From Amycolatopsis rubida (GTDB taxonomy: Bacteria > Actinomycetota > Actinomycetes > Mycobacteriales > Pseudonocardiaceae), in contig NZ_FOWC01000001.1 of assembly GCF_900115345.1 (NCBI RefSeq), positions 682,001 through 746,000 on the forward strand: DNA of 64,000 nt, read 5' to 3'. The translations under genes and the position numbers were made by a program. Under the pieces are notes generated by a model that searched no databases, was not told where the DNA came from, and was given only the letters and a program-made list of their open reading frames with translations. Below are positions 1-9,987 of the stretch, one piece after another (position 1 is the stretch's first letter; each line of letters opens with the position of its first letter).

Positions 1-50
1 ACGCGCTCGCCGATAATGCGCGCGGCAGCGGAGATCGGGGGCTTGGCCAT
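1..50 (-). CDS. 5' end of a minus-strand gene, unknown (partial)
   Basis: An open frame begins at an ATG on the minus strand (CAT at 48-50) and runs off the window edge. The visible start reads MAKPPISAAARIIGER. Only 16 codons are present, so no family can be named. It would be divergent from the type VII secretion operon that starts at 233. The ribosome-binding site is poor, so this may not be a gene. Confidence 0.3.
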   Translation of the reverse strand, partial: MAKPPISAAARIIGER

Positions 51-232
51 GGTCAGGTAATCACACACGTCTAGCGCCAGCAAAACCAGAGCACAAATAA
101 TCAGAGTATTTATGTCCATAGCATTTATGTCTAGTCGTTGAGCACCTTTCAGAATCGCGTCCACCGCGGGTGATTGATCGGCTACCGTGCTACCTGTAAC
201 CAATTGCCGACACCAGCGTCGAGGGGGCACAG
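51..232. promoter_or_regulatory. AT-rich upstream region of the type VII accessory operon
   Basis: The first ~100 bases (about 60-150) are clearly more AT-rich than the surroundings and contain the octamer TTTATGTC twice, about 16 bases apart (around 109 and 125). The region precedes the operon starting at 233 and probably carries its promoter. No convincing -35/-10 pair can be fixed by eye. Confidence 0.35.
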
Positions 233-631
233 GTGTGGGAGGACACGGCGTTCACCGTCGCGAGCGGGCAGGCCAAGGCGACCGCGCCGGACGGCTTCGT
301 CCTGGAGCCAGATGAGGCAAAACAGCTGCTCAGCAAGCTGATCGGGGTCAAAGAGAAGCTGGCGGAGATGCGCCGGAAGGCGATCAACCTGTGCGGAATG
401 AAAGCTCCGGCGCAGGATCCGTCGACGCTCGCCGCACATGTGGCAATGGTCGGGGACGGCACAAGCGAACTAGGCGCCTACTCCTACGGCGGAGGTCACA
501 TCGACCTTCAGATCGCCTACGTCGATGAATTCATCCAGCGCATCGCGGAAGCGCTCGGCATGACAAAATCAAACGATCGCCAGCAGACGACCCTCATTAA
601 CCGAGTCGACCCCCAGGAAACGACCGAATGA
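233..631 (+). CDS. Small protein opening a type VII secretion accessory operon, unknown
   Basis: This 132-residue protein has no signal peptide or membrane segment and is predicted to be largely helical, with a charged central helix (KLIGVKEKLAEMRRKAIN). The GTG start is chosen because a GAGGGGG ribosome-binding site lies five bases upstream (221-227). Its stop overlaps the ATG of the downstream lipoprotein as ATGA, so the two are translationally coupled. Position at the head of a DUF3558-PPE-like-EspG operon suggests a helical-hairpin WXG100-type or accessory protein, but no WXG motif is visible. No function can be assigned from the sequence alone. Confidence 0.72.
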   Translation: MWEDTAFTVASGQAKATAPDGFVLEPDEAKQLLSKLIGVKEKLAEMRRKAINLCGMKAPAQDPSTLAAHVAMVGDGTSELGAYSYGGGHIDLQIAYVDEFIQRIAEALGMTKSNDRQQTTLINRVDPQETTE

Positions 632-1242
632 ACCTCCGCACGCCAATCGTCCTGCTCAGCTCCGCAGCCCTGCTCACCGCTTGTTCGGGCACCACCGCCG
701 GACACCCGACGCCGGTGGCGAGCAGCAGTTCATTGCCGGGCAACGAGGTACCGCCCTACGGCGGCGCCCCCAAGGTCGAGGCCCCGCTGCCCGATTCCGT
801 GCTCTCCGGAAGCGCGTGCGACGCGCTCAGCCCCCAGCAGATCCGTCAGGACATCGGCGAAGGCGTTACCGGCAAACCCGAAGACGGAGCTCTCGGCCCT
901 AAATGCACCTGGTCGGATCACCAGGGCGGCTCCATGCTGACGATCTTCTACACGACCAAGCAACGAGAAGGCTTGAGCATCATCTACAAGCAGGTCAAGC
1001 CGCAGATGAAGCGTTTCGACGTGCTTCCGCCCATCCAGGGCTTCCCCGCCGTCGCCTACGACCCGAAGCCGGGCCCGCGAACAGATGGGTGCCAAGTAGC
1101 GGTCGGGCTTTCCGACACTCTCGAATTCGAGGTCGGACTTGACCTCGGCTTGTCCAACAGCGGCAAAGCTGACGCCTGTGACCTCGCGGCCGAGGTCACC
1201 GGGGACGTGATTACCACGCTCAAGAAGAAGGCGGGGCGCTGA
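628..1242 (+). CDS. DUF3558-type lipoprotein
   Basis: This is a 204-residue exported lipoprotein. A short hydrophobic signal sequence ends in the lipobox L16-T-A-C19, so C19 is the likely lipidation site. A Ser/Pro-rich linker and a globular domain follow, with cysteines near C64 and C93 and the DUF3558 pattern (CDALSPQQ near the start, a C-W pair in KCTWSD). DUF3558 lipoproteins are common in Pseudonocardiales and often lie near type VII secretion genes. Here it is sandwiched between the operon's first ORF (4-base overlap) and a PPE-like protein one base downstream. The role is unknown; it is anchored on the outer face of the membrane. Confidence 0.85.
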   Translation: MNLRTPIVLLSSAALLTACSGTTAGHPTPVASSSSLPGNEVPPYGGAPKVEAPLPDSVLSGSACDALSPQQIRQDIGEGVTGKPEDGALGPKCTWSDHQGGSMLTIFYTTKQREGLSIIYKQVKPQMKRFDVLPPIQGFPAVAYDPKPGPRTDGCQVAVGLSDTLEFEVGLDLGLSNSGKADACDLAAEVTGDVITTLKKKAGR

Positions 1243-1243
1243 A

Positions 1244-2485
1244 ATGGGCTGGGTGGAATCCACCAAAGCGCTGCTCGACAGGTACCAGGAGATGACGGTG
1301 CCGATCGAGGAGATCGTCCCGCAGATCCAGGCAGGTCAGCCCGGCATCTGGCATGAAGGAAGCGACATCGCCAAGGAACTGGCGCGTGATCAGGAAGCGG
1401 TCAGCCAGGACGTCTCGGCGGTTCTCGGCGGACTCGAATCCGTCTGGAGCGGCACCGCGGCGGACATGGTCTCGCAGCGGCTGCGGACGGTGCGCTCCTC
1501 GATGACCAGTGCTCAGCAGACGTTCCACGACAACAGCGGCACACACGCCTCCGCGGCGTCGATGCTCGACAATCTGCGCAACCAGATGACGCCCATGTCG
1601 GCCGAACCGCTCACGAACGCGCTGAAGAGCGGGAAAAACCTGTTCGACTCCGACGTCATGACCGAGATGCGCGACCACAACGCGGCCTCGGCCAAGAATC
1701 TCCAGCTCTATCAGGACTTCACCCACCAGACCCAGGCCAACTCGGGGCAACTGAAGTACGACTACGGCAAGATCAGCGCATACGACGGCGGCGTCACGGT
1801 CCACCATTCGCCGAGCGTTCCCGGTCCGGCCCATCCGCCGGCTGGCAAGTCGGCCCCCGGCGGTCAGTGGCCAGGAGGCAGCAGCCCACGCACGACTGGA
1901 CCGGCCGGTCAAGTACCCAGCGTGAGCGGGACGAGCGGCCAGACTCCCGGGGTCAACGGGGGCCGCGGACCGTACAGCGGCAACGGCAATCCGGGCAGCT
2001 ACCCGCATTCGCCGAATCCGGCGGACGCGACCAGCACCTCCAGCTACCTTGAGCCGACCGGTTCCGGCCAGTCTCGGTTCGCTCCTCCTGCGATCGCCGG
2101 GTACCAGCCCGGCGCCGCCGGTCCGAATTCCGGTGGGTCTGGCCTCGGCTATCCCTCCGGCATCGGATTCGGCTCGACCGGCGGAGGAAGCGAAGGCGCG
2201 ACACCACCCCGCGGCCCAGGCGGCGGTTCCCGTGCCGGCACTGGGGAATTCGGCCCACGGGGCAGTGGCAGTGCCGGGACGGGCGCCCCGCGCGCAGGTG
2301 CGGCCGGCGAGCGCGGCATGCCCGGGGCCGGGATGAGCGGCGGCGGTCGCGGCGGCAAGAAAGAAGACGACGCCGAACACAGCCGCAAGTACGTCCTGGA
2401 CACTGACGACATTTTCTCCGGCGAAGAGGCGACCGTCGATCCCGCCACCGGCCTCCGGTCGACACCGCCCACTCTCGGCGCATGA
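1244..2485 (+). CDS. PPE/WXG100-like type VII secretion substrate with Gly/Pro-rich tail
   Basis: This is a 413-residue protein. The N-terminal ~180 residues are helical and contain a W-x-G turn (VWSGTAADM around residue 68), the hallmark of WXG100/PPE-type substrates that dimerise as helical hairpins. From about residue 185 to 370 the sequence is low-complexity Gly/Ser/Pro, then a short charged tail (KKEDDAEHSRKY) follows. There is no Sec signal peptide, as expected for type VII export. The next gene overlaps by four bases and encodes an EspG-like chaperone, which in mycobacteria binds PPE proteins. I infer that this is the exported partner of that chaperone. Confidence 0.8.
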   Translation: MGWVESTKALLDRYQEMTVPIEEIVPQIQAGQPGIWHEGSDIAKELARDQEAVSQDVSAVLGGLESVWSGTAADMVSQRLRTVRSSMTSAQQTFHDNSGTHASAASMLDNLRNQMTPMSAEPLTNALKSGKNLFDSDVMTEMRDHNAASAKNLQLYQDFTHQTQANSGQLKYDYGKISAYDGGVTVHHSPSVPGPAHPPAGKSAPGGQWPGGSSPRTTGPAGQVPSVSGTSGQTPGVNGGRGPYSGNGNPGSYPHSPNPADATSTSSYLEPTGSGQSRFAPPAIAGYQPGAAGPNSGGSGLGYPSGIGFGSTGGGSEGATPPRGPGGGSRAGTGEFGPRGSGSAGTGAPRAGAAGERGMPGAGMSGGGRGGKKEDDAEHSRKYVLDTDDIFSGEEATVDPATGLRSTPPTLGA

Positions 2486-3192
2486 CCGGACTGGATCCGG
2501 TGGTACGGCTGCCGACGGCGGTGTTGTCCGTGGTGTGGGACATGCTCGACCTCGGTGAAATGCATCCGATGCTCGACGGTAAGCGACTTTGGGTGCGAGA
2601 CGGCGCGGACCGCCGGCTGCATGCCGAGACCATCGAGTACCTCGCGCAACTCGGGCTGGCACGCAACGAGGCGCCAACGCCGCGCTTCCGGGCGACCTTG
2701 CAGGTGATCGCATCCGCCGAAGGCGAATACTTCGCGCACTCGCAATTCAGCACCGGGACCGATCGCGGAGCACTAGTAGCGCGGCGCGGGACGGACGCGG
2801 TGGTGGCGGCCATACAGGACGACGTGGTCGAACTCCGGCCGACTGCCCCGAACAGGCTGGCCACCGCACTTTTCGACACGCTTCCGCAGCTTCCCGGCGC
2901 GCCGGTGCGCTCGATGTCGGTCGCATCCGACGAAACACCGGACCCGTTCGACGAAAGCACCAGCGCCGAGCACCTCAACGCAGTACTGGATCAGCCCCGG
3001 GAAGCGGTGCACCAGTTGTACGTCGGTTGCCGGACCGGCGGCAGGCACCTCACCGGCGGCCCGATCTTCGCCGTGGACCTGGGAACCGGCCGGGTCCTGA
3101 CCTACCGGACCACCGCCGGCCGGACCGAACTCATCTCCGGCACCCCGCGCGCGATCGTCAAGATTCTGAACGACGCTTTCGAGGCGCTCTGA
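2482..3192 (+). CDS. EspG-like ESX secretion-associated chaperone
   Basis: This 236-residue cytosolic protein resembles the EspG family (ESX secretion-associated proteins). It opens with a short strand/helix segment leading to VVWDMLDLGEMHPML, has a central region that starts with GEYFAH and ends with a hydrophobic strand, and carries a late FAVDLGTGRVLTY strand. EspG proteins bind the tip of PE-PPE-type substrates and keep them soluble for export. The ATG overlaps the stop of the PPE-like gene (ATGA), which supports co-translation of chaperone and client. No EccC ATPase or mycosin is in this window, so the machinery must be encoded elsewhere. Confidence 0.82.
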   Translation: MTGLDPVVRLPTAVLSVVWDMLDLGEMHPMLDGKRLWVRDGADRRLHAETIEYLAQLGLARNEAPTPRFRATLQVIASAEGEYFAHSQFSTGTDRGALVARRGTDAVVAAIQDDVVELRPTAPNRLATALFDTLPQLPGAPVRSMSVASDETPDPFDESTSAEHLNAVLDQPREAVHQLYVGCRTGGRHLTGGPIFAVDLGTGRVLTYRTTAGRTELISGTPRAIVKILNDAFEAL

Positions 3193-3561
3193 TCAGCCCA
3201 GCACGACCGGGCAATGCGGATTCGGCGTCTCCGCCAGTTCGATCATCTTTTCCAGCCGCTCGCGAGTGCGTTCGAGCCCGGAGATGTACTCGTCGAGCCG
3301 GGCCTTCTCCGCGCGCAGCCGAACGCGCGACTCCGGCGTGCTGACGCCCGCGTGCAGGCACGGCATCAGCTCGCGGATGGTCGCGCTGGACAGCCCGGCC
3401 GCGTAAAGCTGCTGGATCAGCCCCACCCACGACACCGCGTCCTCGCCGTACCGGCGCTGCCCGCCGGACGTGCGCGTCGACTCGATCAGGCCTTGCTGCT
3501 CGTAGTAGCGCAGCGAACGCACACTGACCCCGGCGCGCTCCGCCACCTCTCCGATCCGCAT
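3193..3561 (-). CDS. MerR-family transcriptional regulator
   Basis: This is a 122-residue MerR-type regulator. The winged helix-turn-helix is at the N-terminus (MRIGEVAERAGVSVRSLRYY), followed by the wing and a C-terminal dimerisation helix (residues ~75-115). I use the ATG at 3561 rather than the in-frame GTG at 3585 because MerR proteins begin right at the MRIGE helix. There is no cysteine cluster of the metal sensors, so it probably senses an organic compound. It is divergent from the SDR gene at 3663, with a palindrome between them, the usual arrangement for a MerR regulator controlling its neighbour. Its stop abuts the stop of the EspG-like gene. Confidence 0.92.
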   Translation of the reverse strand: MRIGEVAERAGVSVRSLRYYEQQGLIESTRTSGGQRRYGEDAVSWVGLIQQLYAAGLSSATIRELMPCLHAGVSTPESRVRLRAEKARLDEYISGLERTRERLEKMIELAETPNPHCPVVLG

Positions 3562-3596
3562 CCGAGCCTCCGTGATCCGCACCACAAACCCGAGAA

Positions 3597-3614
3597 CCTG
3601 ACATTGACGTCAGG
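3597..3614. promoter_or_regulatory. Probable MerR operator (CCTGAC-N6-GTCAGG)
   Basis: A perfect 6-base inverted repeat with a 6-base spacer lies in the 101-base gap between the divergent MerR and SDR genes. It contains TTGACG, a plausible -35 element. MerR regulators bind dyads that overlap the promoter they control, so this is the best operator candidate. Confidence 0.55.
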
Positions 3615-3662
3615 ATCCAGGATAGCCGTTGTCCCCTTCCGACGGCTTTCCAGGAGAACCCC

Positions 3663-4355
3663 ATGCAGATCGCAGGCTCGACCGCGCTGGTCACCGGTGC
3701 CGGACGCGGGCTCGGCACCCACTTCGTCCGCGCCCTGCTGGAGCGCGGCGCGGCCAAGGTCTACGCCACCGCTCGCCGTCCGGTCGACCTCGACGGTGCC
3801 GTGTCGCTACCGCTGGACGTCACCGATCCCGATTCGATCGCGGCCGCGGCCGCCGCCGCCCCGGACGTCAACCTGCTGATCAACAACGCCGGAATCGCGT
3901 CCTTCACCGACCTGGCGACCGGCGACCTGGACTCGATTCGGCGCGAAATGGAGACCAATTTCTTCGGCCCGCTGCAGGTCATCCGTGCATTCGCGCCAGG
4001 GTTGAAGAATGGCGCGATGCTGAACGTCCTGTCCGCCCTGTCCTGGGCGACCTACCAGGGCTCCGCGGGATACGCCGCGTCCAAATCGGCGGCGTGGAGC
4101 ATGACCAACTCGGTGCGGCTGGAGCTGCTGGCCCAGCACACGCTGGTGAGCGGCCTGGTCATGGCCAGCACCGACACCGACATGATGGCGGGCTTCGACA
4201 TCCCGAAAAACGACCCCGCCGACGTCGTCCGCGCCGCATTGGACGGGGTGGAGGCGGGAGAGATCGAGATCATCGCGGACGCGGACAGCGCGACAGCGAA
4301 AGCCGGGTTGTCCGCGCACCCGACGGTGCTGTACCCGGCACTGCTGGGCGACTGA
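3663..4355 (+). CDS. Short-chain dehydrogenase/reductase
   Basis: This is a 230-residue classical SDR with a Rossmann fold. The cofactor-binding motif TGAGRGLG is at residues 11-18, NNAG at 74-77, and the catalytic pair is Y137 and K141 in YAASK. S124 or S127 could be the third catalytic residue. An arginine pair (ARRP, residues 38-39) after the second strand favours NADP(H). The protein is slightly shorter than typical 250-residue SDRs. A MerR regulator is divergent upstream, so the gene is probably inducible by its substrate or a related compound. The substrate cannot be read from the sequence. Confidence 0.92.
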   Translation: MQIAGSTALVTGAGRGLGTHFVRALLERGAAKVYATARRPVDLDGAVSLPLDVTDPDSIAAAAAAAPDVNLLINNAGIASFTDLATGDLDSIRREMETNFFGPLQVIRAFAPGLKNGAMLNVLSALSWATYQGSAGYAASKSAAWSMTNSVRLELLAQHTLVSGLVMASTDTDMMAGFDIPKNDPADVVRAALDGVEAGEIEIIADADSATAKAGLSAHPTVLYPALLGD

Positions 4356-4393
4356 GGTCGAGCGGGCAGAGATTCTGCGTGAATGAGCCGCTC
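4355..4393. terminator. Possible bidirectional hairpin between convergent genes
   Basis: A bulged stem lies between the end of the SDR gene and the minus-strand membrane protein gene. The outer arms are GAGCGG (4360-4365) and CCGCTC (4388-4393); the inner arms are GCAGA (4366-4370) and TCTGC (4374-4378). Its position between convergent genes suggests a terminator, but the stem is imperfect. Confidence 0.3.
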
Positions 4394-4958
4394 AGTTGCC
4401 TGTTCCGGAGCTGGTGCCGCCGCCGTTGCCGAACCCGGGGCCGTTGTTCTGGTTGCCGCCGTTCTGGCCGTCCGGAACGCGGTGGCGCTGGCCGGGACCG
4501 CCGTCGTTGAAGCGGTGGCCGCCCTGGTGCTGGCTCATGCCGGGGTGGTGTGTCGCGGCCATGACACCGCCGACGATGCCGCCGCCCACCGCCAGTCCCA
4601 GGACCCCCACCGCGACCAGTTGCGTGGCCCGGTGGGCGACGAACCGGCGGAAGCCGCTCTGCTTCGGCGGCGGCAGCGGCATGCCCCACGGGCCGGGTTG
4701 AGCGAAGTGGCCGGGCGGATTCGGCTGCTGAGCGGCCGGGCCGGCCTGCTGACCAGTCTGTTCCACGGCCGGAGCGGGCTGGTCCAGTTGGCTGGTCCGC
4801 TCGGCGGGCGGCACTGCCTGACCCGGCCGCGCGGCCTCCCCGGCCGCCCCCGGCTGACCAGCCGAGCCCTTCCCGGAAGAGTCCCCGACCTGGCCGAACT
4901 GCTCGGTCGGCTCCTGCCCGGCAGGCTCGCCGGGCGAGGGGTTCTTATCGTCGTTCAT
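4392..4958 (-). CDS. Single-pass membrane protein with Pro/Gln-rich cytoplasmic tail
   Basis: This 188-residue protein has a disordered Pro/Gln/Gly-rich N-terminal half and a basic stretch (FRRFVAHRATQ). One membrane segment (LVAVGVLGLAVGGGIVGGVM) follows, then a His/Gly/Asn-rich extracellular tail that ends in GTSSGTGN. The start at 4958 is set by a GGAGGA ribosome-binding site about seven bases upstream (around 4965-4970). It would be N-in/C-out. I do not recognise a family; similar low-complexity membrane proteins are common in actinomycete envelopes. It lies downstream of ubiA on the same strand, 115 bases away. Confidence 0.7.
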   Translation of the reverse strand: MNDDKNPSPGEPAGQEPTEQFGQVGDSSGKGSAGQPGAAGEAARPGQAVPPAERTSQLDQPAPAVEQTGQQAGPAAQQPNPPGHFAQPGPWGMPLPPPKQSGFRRFVAHRATQLVAVGVLGLAVGGGIVGGVMAATHHPGMSQHQGGHRFNDGGPGQRHRVPDGQNGGNQNNGPGFGNGGGTSSGTGN

Positions 4959-5073
4959 CGTCGGTCCTCCGGGCTGAGCGGGCGGGAGGCGGGGTGTCCC
5001 GGCTCCCACCCCCGAGGGTGACCGTCGATGCTGTGCAGAAGCTGAATCCCAGCTGTTTAAATCCGCGCGCCGT

Positions 5074-6110
5074 TCACAGGTAGAACGACAGGAACAGGGT
5101 CACGACCCAGGCCGCGCCGAGCACCTGCAGCACGCGGTCCTTCAGCGCGATCTCGTCGGGCGCGCCGGCGTTGCCGCCGTCCACGTCGACCGCGTAGCGG
5201 AGCACCGCGATGACGAACGGGACCATCGACACGACCGCCCACACCGAGTTGTGCTCGGCCTGGCGGATCTCGAACGCCCACAGGCAGTAGGACATGATCA
5301 GGATCGCCGCGGAGGTCGCCCACACGAAGCGCAGGTAGCTCGCCGAGTACTTCTTCAGCGAGGACCGGATCTTCGCTCCGGTGCGCTCGAACAGCATGAT
5401 CTCCGCGTACCGCTTGCCCGCCACCATGAACAGCGAGCCGAACGCCGTGACCAGCAGGAACCACTGCGACATCGCGATGCCGCCCGCGACCCCGCCGGCC
5501 ACCGAGCGCATCAGGAAGCCCGAGCCGACGATCGCTAGGTCCACCACCGGCTGGTGCTTCAGGCCGAAGCAGTAGCCGAGCTGCACGGCTTCGTAGACCG
5601 CCAGCACGATCGCCAGCCGCCAGTCCGCCGCGAACGACACGGCGAGCCCGGCGAGGAAGAACACGACAGCCGAGGCGTAGGCCACCGGGACCGGAACGAT
5701 GCCCGCCGCGATCGGGCGGTTGCGCTTCGTCGGGTGGGCCCGGTCGGCCTCGACGTCGACCGCGTCGTTGATCAGATAGACCGACGAGGCGGTGAGCGAG
5801 AACGCCACGAACGCGATCAGCGCGTCAACGACCAGCTCGGTCCGGTTCGTCGCCTTGGAGAAGGCGAAGAACGGCGCCGCGAAGACGAGGACGTTCTTCA
5901 CCCACTGCTTCGGCCGCGCTGTTTTGATCACCCCGAGCACGAGACCCACGGGGCTCGGGCCCGACGCCGGGGCGGCCGGAGCCGGGGATTCGGTCTTCTC
6001 GACCTTCTCGGTCTCCTCGGCCACGTCGGTCTTCTCGGCAGCCGATTCCTTCGCTTCCGCGGATTCGGCCGTACCGGACGCGTTTTCGGTTCGCTCGTCG
6101 GTCGTTTCGC

Positions 6111-6114
<4 letters not shown>
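5074..6114 (-). CDS. ubiA: Decaprenyl-phosphate phosphoribosyltransferase (UbiA family)
   Basis: This is a 346-residue polytopic membrane enzyme. An acidic, low-complexity N-terminal ~50 residues precedes a UbiA prenyltransferase fold with about eight or nine membrane helices. The first Asp-rich motif is N116-D-A-V-D120-V-E-A-D124, and a YCFGLK segment precedes the second conserved region (DLAIVGSGFLMRS). The mycobacterial homologue (Rv3806c) transfers phosphoribose from PRPP to decaprenyl phosphate, the first committed step to the arabinan donor DPA. It overlaps the PAP2 phosphatase gene upstream by four bases (ATGA), and the two act in sequence. The long acidic extension is unlike the mycobacterial protein. 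Confidence 0.93.
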
Positions 6115-7851
<1,737 letters not shown>

Positions 7852-7925
7852 TCAGGGTACGCAGTCGTGCGACCGCGGCCCGAACCGACCTCGGCATCCC
7901 GCCAGGTTTTACCCGCACTACACAC

Positions 7926-9947
7926 GTGAGAAGCATGCCTGCACCAGACACCTTCTGGACCTATCTCGGCGCGGTCGCCAGCTACCTGGCCGTGCTGGCA
8001 GTCCCGGGCGGCCTCATCGGCCGGGCCGCGGGAGTGCGCGGGTGGGCCCTCGCCGGGCTCGCGCCGCTGCTCAGCTATGCCGTCACCGGTTTGGCTGGGC
8101 CCTGGTTGTCGACTGTCGGTCTCCCGTACAACGTCTTCACCGCCGCGGCCTGCACGCTGCTGCTGGCGGGGGTCGCGTGGGGGGTCCGGCGGCTCTGCGT
8201 CGTCCGCGGCTGGATCAAACCGGGCGTGGAGGAGCCTCCTGCCGTCTGGAGCACGCGTGCGCAGTGGTCGGTCGCCGCGTGCGTCGCGGTGGCGACGGCG
8301 CTGTCGATCGCCGTGGTGCTGTCCGCGCGCGGCGGGACGACGGCGGTCTTCCAGCGCTGGGACACCGTCTTCCACGCGAACGGCATCCGCTACATCGCCG
8401 ACACCGGCGACGGCTCGCTCATCGGCATGGGCAAGATCAACTGGTATCCGAACGGATCGTTCTATCCAAACGGCTATCACCTGGTCGGCGCGCTGGTGTA
8501 CCAGATCTCCGGGTCGAGCATCCCGGTCACGCTGAACGCCATCACCATGCCGGTCGCGGGCATTTTCGCGCTGTCGATGGTCGCCCTGATCCGCCAGATG
8601 GGCGGCCGTGCGGTCTTCGCGGGCTGCACCGCCCTCATCGCCGCTACTGCGACGACGGGCGCGTACGAGTCGGTGTCGAGCGGCCTGCTCCCGTACGCGC
8701 TGGGCATCGTTCTCACGCCGCTTACGGTGGTCGCGCTGCAACGCTTCCTCGTACGCCCGGGCGTCGACACTGGCCTGGTGTTCGCGTTGGCCGCGGACGG
8801 TCTGCTCACCGCGCACTCAAGCGCGTTGTTCGGCGGCGTCCTCTTCGCGGCACCGCTGGTGCTGCAGCGCTGGTACCGCTCGCTTCGCGGGCTTCGGGTG
8901 GACGGTGTGCCGGAGGGGCGCAACGGGCTGCGCGTGATCGGCGGCGACATCGTGCGCACAGTGCCGGTCATGGCGGCCGCAGTCGTCTTCGCCGCGCCGC
9001 AGATCCTGGGCGCGATCAGCTTCACCTCCGGCGCGTACCCGTACCAGCCGTGGAACTCTGACCTGCCGGTCCTGTCGGCGCTGAACATGCTCGGCACGTT
9101 CCAGCAGGTGCTGCACACGCCGCAGCTCTGGCTCACCGTGCTGCTCGTGGTCGGCGTGCTGGCCTTCCGCACGCTCGACCGGATGCGCTGGCTGATGCTG
9201 TCCGCGATCGGGCTGTCCGGACTGTTCGTGCTCGTCACGTCGTACGGTGCCTCGCCGCTGGTCATCTCGATGTCGCGGCCGTGGTGGAACGACCGGTTCC
9301 GGCTGATGGCGCTGGCCGCGATCCCGCTGTGCCTGCTCGCCGGGCACGGCATGGCGGAGCTGCAGCGCTGGACCGCGCAGCGGATTCGCTCGATCGGCTG
9401 GGCGAAGACGCGGCCGAGGGTGGTCTCCCGGCTCGGGATCGCGGCGGCGGCGGTCGTCGTGGCCGTGACCGCGGTGCTGACCGGCGGTTTCTACCGCACC
9501 GCGAACGCCACCGCGGTGTCGTTCCTGTACTACAACGGGCCGGAGGGCGAGGTCACGCCGCCGGTCAGCCCGGACGAGATCGCGGCCATGGATTTCCTCG
9601 GCCGGATGCACATCCCGCCGGAGGAGAAGGTGCTGAACGACCGGCTGGACGGCACCGCGTGGATGTACGCGCTGACCGGCGTGCACCCGGTGGCGGGCCA
9701 CTACGACGGCGGCGGCCCGGTCTCGCCGGACGCGACCTACCTGTCGCTGCACTTTCGCGACTACGACCTCGACGTGCGCGTGCGCGAGGCGGTCCATCGG
9801 CTGAAGGTGCACCACGTGCTGGTGGGCAGCGGTTCGATCGCCAAGGGCGCGCCGATCTCCCCCGGCCTGCGCGACCTCATGGGCAGAGATTTCCTGCGGC
9901 TGGTCTACCGCAACCCCGGCGCGCAGATCTACACGATCATCAACTGA
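7926..9947 (+). CDS. Large polytopic membrane protein (DUF6541-type), candidate GT-C glycosyltransferase
   Basis: This 673-residue protein has roughly 12 membrane helices and a C-terminal extracytoplasmic domain from about residue 520. The first large loop contains WDTVFHANGIRYI with D146 and H150, then TGDGSLIGMG and a Tyr/Asn-rich stretch (NWYPNGSFYPNGYH). A later loop has RPWWNDRFR. A paralogue at 14348 shares all of these. An acidic residue in the first outer loop followed by many helices and a soluble tail is the layout of GT-C enzymes that use polyprenyl-linked donors. The function is inference; the gene is divergent from glf. GTG at 7926 or ATG at 7935 could be the start. Confidence 0.82.
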   Translation: MRSMPAPDTFWTYLGAVASYLAVLAVPGGLIGRAAGVRGWALAGLAPLLSYAVTGLAGPWLSTVGLPYNVFTAAACTLLLAGVAWGVRRLCVVRGWIKPGVEEPPAVWSTRAQWSVAACVAVATALSIAVVLSARGGTTAVFQRWDTVFHANGIRYIADTGDGSLIGMGKINWYPNGSFYPNGYHLVGALVYQISGSSIPVTLNAITMPVAGIFALSMVALIRQMGGRAVFAGCTALIAATATTGAYESVSSGLLPYALGIVLTPLTVVALQRFLVRPGVDTGLVFALAADGLLTAHSSALFGGVLFAAPLVLQRWYRSLRGLRVDGVPEGRNGLRVIGGDIVRTVPVMAAAVVFAAPQILGAISFTSGAYPYQPWNSDLPVLSALNMLGTFQQVLHTPQLWLTVLLVVGVLAFRTLDRMRWLMLSAIGLSGLFVLVTSYGASPLVISMSRPWWNDRFRLMALAAIPLCLLAGHGMAELQRWTAQRIRSIGWAKTRPRVVSRLGIAAAAVVVAVTAVLTGGFYRTANATAVSFLYYNGPEGEVTPPVSPDEIAAMDFLGRMHIPPEEKVLNDRLDGTAWMYALTGVHPVAGHYDGGGPVSPDATYLSLHFRDYDLDVRVREAVHRLKVHHVLVGSGSIAKGAPISPGLRDLMGRDFLRLVYRNPGAQIYTIIN

Positions 9948-9948
9948 G

Positions 9949-9985
9949 CCTGGTGGCCGCGACCTCCCCGGCCGCGGCCATCAGG
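9949..9985. terminator. Bidirectional terminator hairpin
   Basis: Arms at 9949-9961 and 9973-9985 form a 13-base stem with one G-T pair and an 11-base loop. The hairpin fills the gap between the convergent DUF6541-type gene and the F420-type oxidoreductase gene. Confidence 0.65.
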
Positions 9986-9987
9986 TG

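Noticed and set aside
4383..5021. Plus-strand frame opposite the Pro-rich membrane protein
   Set aside because: The minus frame has a strong ribosome-binding site and a clear membrane helix; the plus frame has neither.
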